Source of the DNA: Eubacteriales bacterium
GTDB taxonomy: Bacteria; Bacillota; Clostridia; Christensenellales; CAG-138
Assembly: GCA_028703645.1 (NCBI GenBank)
Contig: JAQVML010000083.1
Location: forward strand, 1-6,499
Direction: 5' to 3'
Length of the DNA stretch: 6,499 nucleotides
The position numbers and the translations under genes are program-made. This document shows, one piece after another, positions 5,570 through 6,499 of this stretch (the first letter of the stretch is position 1; the number at the start of each line of letters is the position of its first letter). The notes under the pieces were generated by a model, which saw nothing but the letters and a program-made list of their open reading frames with translations, was not told the DNA's origin and did no database searches.

Positions 5570-6499
5570 CTATGGATTCTGTTTGCGCATGGTCAGCAGT
5601 GCGCTTTCCATCGACTCGATACAAAGCGGAAGAACGCATCTGCCGTTTTGTCCATTCACGATAAGGGCGCAAGGCTCGCCGCGGCTTGGCAGCACGCTCA
5701 GCGTATACGCTCCGCTCTGCTCGGGCAAGCGCAGGGAAACGCCGTCTGCCGCGTCCAGCGCGCCGTTGACGAGGTAGAGTGAGATCGCCTCGTCGTCCGC
5801 AAACACATATGGAACGAGATACGGGCTGCCTTCGACCATTGGTACGTTCAAACGTCCGCTGGTAGCAAGCACATCCTGCAAAATCTCCTGTCGCACATCA
5901 CTCAGCAGCATCGGGGGAATCTCCTGCGGGCTAGTGAATTTCCCGAACGGGTAGAGCAGCACGCGGTTTTCCACCACGACTTCGCAGGAGGCGCGGCGCT
6001 TGCGAAAGCTGTCGTAGAGCGCGGAATACTCCGAGTTAGTCGCATTCGATAGATATGTGATATCCAACGCGTCCGCGCCGGAGATCACGCTGCTGGCCCG
6101 CGCATGGGGGACGGAAGTGTAAATCTTGCCGTTGGTGACCTGCTCGAATGTATAAGCACCGCTGTTTTGCGCCATCCAGTCCGCGCGCTCAACGCCCGCG
6201 AGATGTCCCAAGCCGAGCGAGACGAGCGTTTCGATCGCATCGCCGTTGAGCAGCACAAAGTTCTGCGCAAACAGCGTTTCGATCTGCGCCGTCGTGAGGT
6301 TGCGAAAATATTGGCCGGAGACCGCGCAGACGCCCTGCGCCTCCTCCGGCGCGGTGCCGATGTACATGGGAACGCCCATCGCGGGCAGCAATCCCGCCCA
6401 GAAGACCTCTTCGGGATAGAGTTCCTCCATGTTTTTGCCGTTCTCGGTGTGCAGATGATAGCTCGCGCGTTCGTCGATGAGCACGCAAACGCCTTGGCG
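5570..6499 (-). CDS. C-terminal part of a glycoside-hydrolase-like protein, N-terminus outside window
   Basis: The frame is open from the window edge at 6499 to a TAG at 5570, giving 309 residues. The first residues visible (RQGVCVLIDERASYHLH) read like the interior of a protein. A GTG at 6484 is possible as a start but lacks a convincing ribosome site. I do not recognise the family with certainty. The segment AVSGQYFRNLTTAQIETLF, followed by VLLNGDAIETLVSLGLGHLAGV, resembles the class-I-amidotransferase-like (trimerisation-type) domain found after the barrel of GH42-related beta-galactosidases and similar hydrolases. The last 100 residues (LVPYVFADDEAISLYLVNGA onward) look like a terminal beta-sandwich. 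The missing N-terminal part would then hold the catalytic barrel. It lies 23 bases upstream of the sialidase-like gene, so the two are probably co-transcribed from a promoter beyond the edge. The glycan target is unknown; assignment to a hydrolase is inference. Confidence 0.6.
   Translation of the reverse strand, partial: RQGVCVLIDERASYHLHTENGKNMEELYPEEVFWAGLLPAMGVPMYIGTAPEEAQGVCAVSGQYFRNLTTAQIETLFAQNFVLLNGDAIETLVSLGLGHLAGVERADWMAQNSGAYTFEQVTNGKIYTSVPHARASSVISGADALDITYLSNATNSEYSALYDSFRKRRASCEVVVENRVLLYPFGKFTSPQEIPPMLLSDVRQEILQDVLATSGRLNVPMVEGSPYLVPYVFADDEAISLYLVNGALDAADGVSLRLPEQSGAYTLSVLPSRGEPCALIVNGQNGRCVLPLCIESMESALLTMRKQNP

Noticed and set aside
5547..5672. Upstream extension of the sialidase-like protein by 42 residues
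   Set aside because: The extension would overlap the end of the upstream gene and ignore the strong AAAGGAG site placed 5 bases before the ATG at 5546.
5118..5777. Plus-strand open frame of 219 codons opposite the sialidase-like gene
   Set aside because: It is antisense to two clear genes and crosses their boundary, with no ribosome site or domain signal.
1..6499. Mobile element, CRISPR array, tRNA or rRNA
   Set aside because: No transposase, integrase, terminal inverted repeats, spaced repeats or RNA gene signatures were seen on reading both strands.

Overview
The window looks like chromosomal DNA of a fairly GC-rich Firmicute, most likely an uncultured gut-type Clostridia. The signs are strong AGGAG-type ribosome sites, TTGACA/TATAAT promoter elements, a Hanks-type kinase of the clostridial sort, and a glycan-use gene set. 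This assignment is inferred from style and gene content; no marker gene is present. There are no RNA genes, insertion sequences, CRISPR arrays or integrase genes that I can see.

Left part (1-1356, minus strand): a two-gene signalling unit. A small Cro/C1-type HTH protein (855-1298) is followed after 11 bases by a Ser/Thr protein kinase (843 down to the window edge, C-terminus missing). A good promoter with a TTGACA -35 and an extended -10 lies just upstream. A perfect 12-base palindrome overlaps the -10, so it is a candidate operator.

Middle (1299-4485, plus strand): a 315-base divergent spacer leads into an aminoglycoside-phosphotransferase-fold sugar kinase resembling N-acetylhexosamine 1-kinase (1614-2678). 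Next come an AraC-family regulator with an extra N-terminal domain (2773-3939) and a YhcH/YiaL (NanQ-like) cupin protein (3967-4437). A perfect TATAAT sits ahead of the regulator, so regulator and cupin gene may form their own transcript. The block ends at a strong, probably bidirectional terminator (4451-4485).

Right part (4500-6499, minus strand, convergent with the middle block): a signal-peptide-less sialidase-like BNR/Asp-box protein (4500-5546). It lies downstream, in an operon, of the C-terminal part of a larger glycoside-hydrolase-like protein (5570-6499, N-terminus missing).

Taken together, the middle and right parts read as a piece of a locus for taking up and degrading host or complex glycans. 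Possible steps are glycoside cleavage, sugar 1-phosphorylation, anomer or sugar handling by the YhcH-like cupin, and AraC control. The exact sugar is not fixed by the sequence: no transporter and no nanA/nanE/nagA/nagB gene is visible here. I found no clear evidence of a wholly new system. The most notable items are the HTH-kinase pair, the unusual kinase motifs and the extended AraC regulator.
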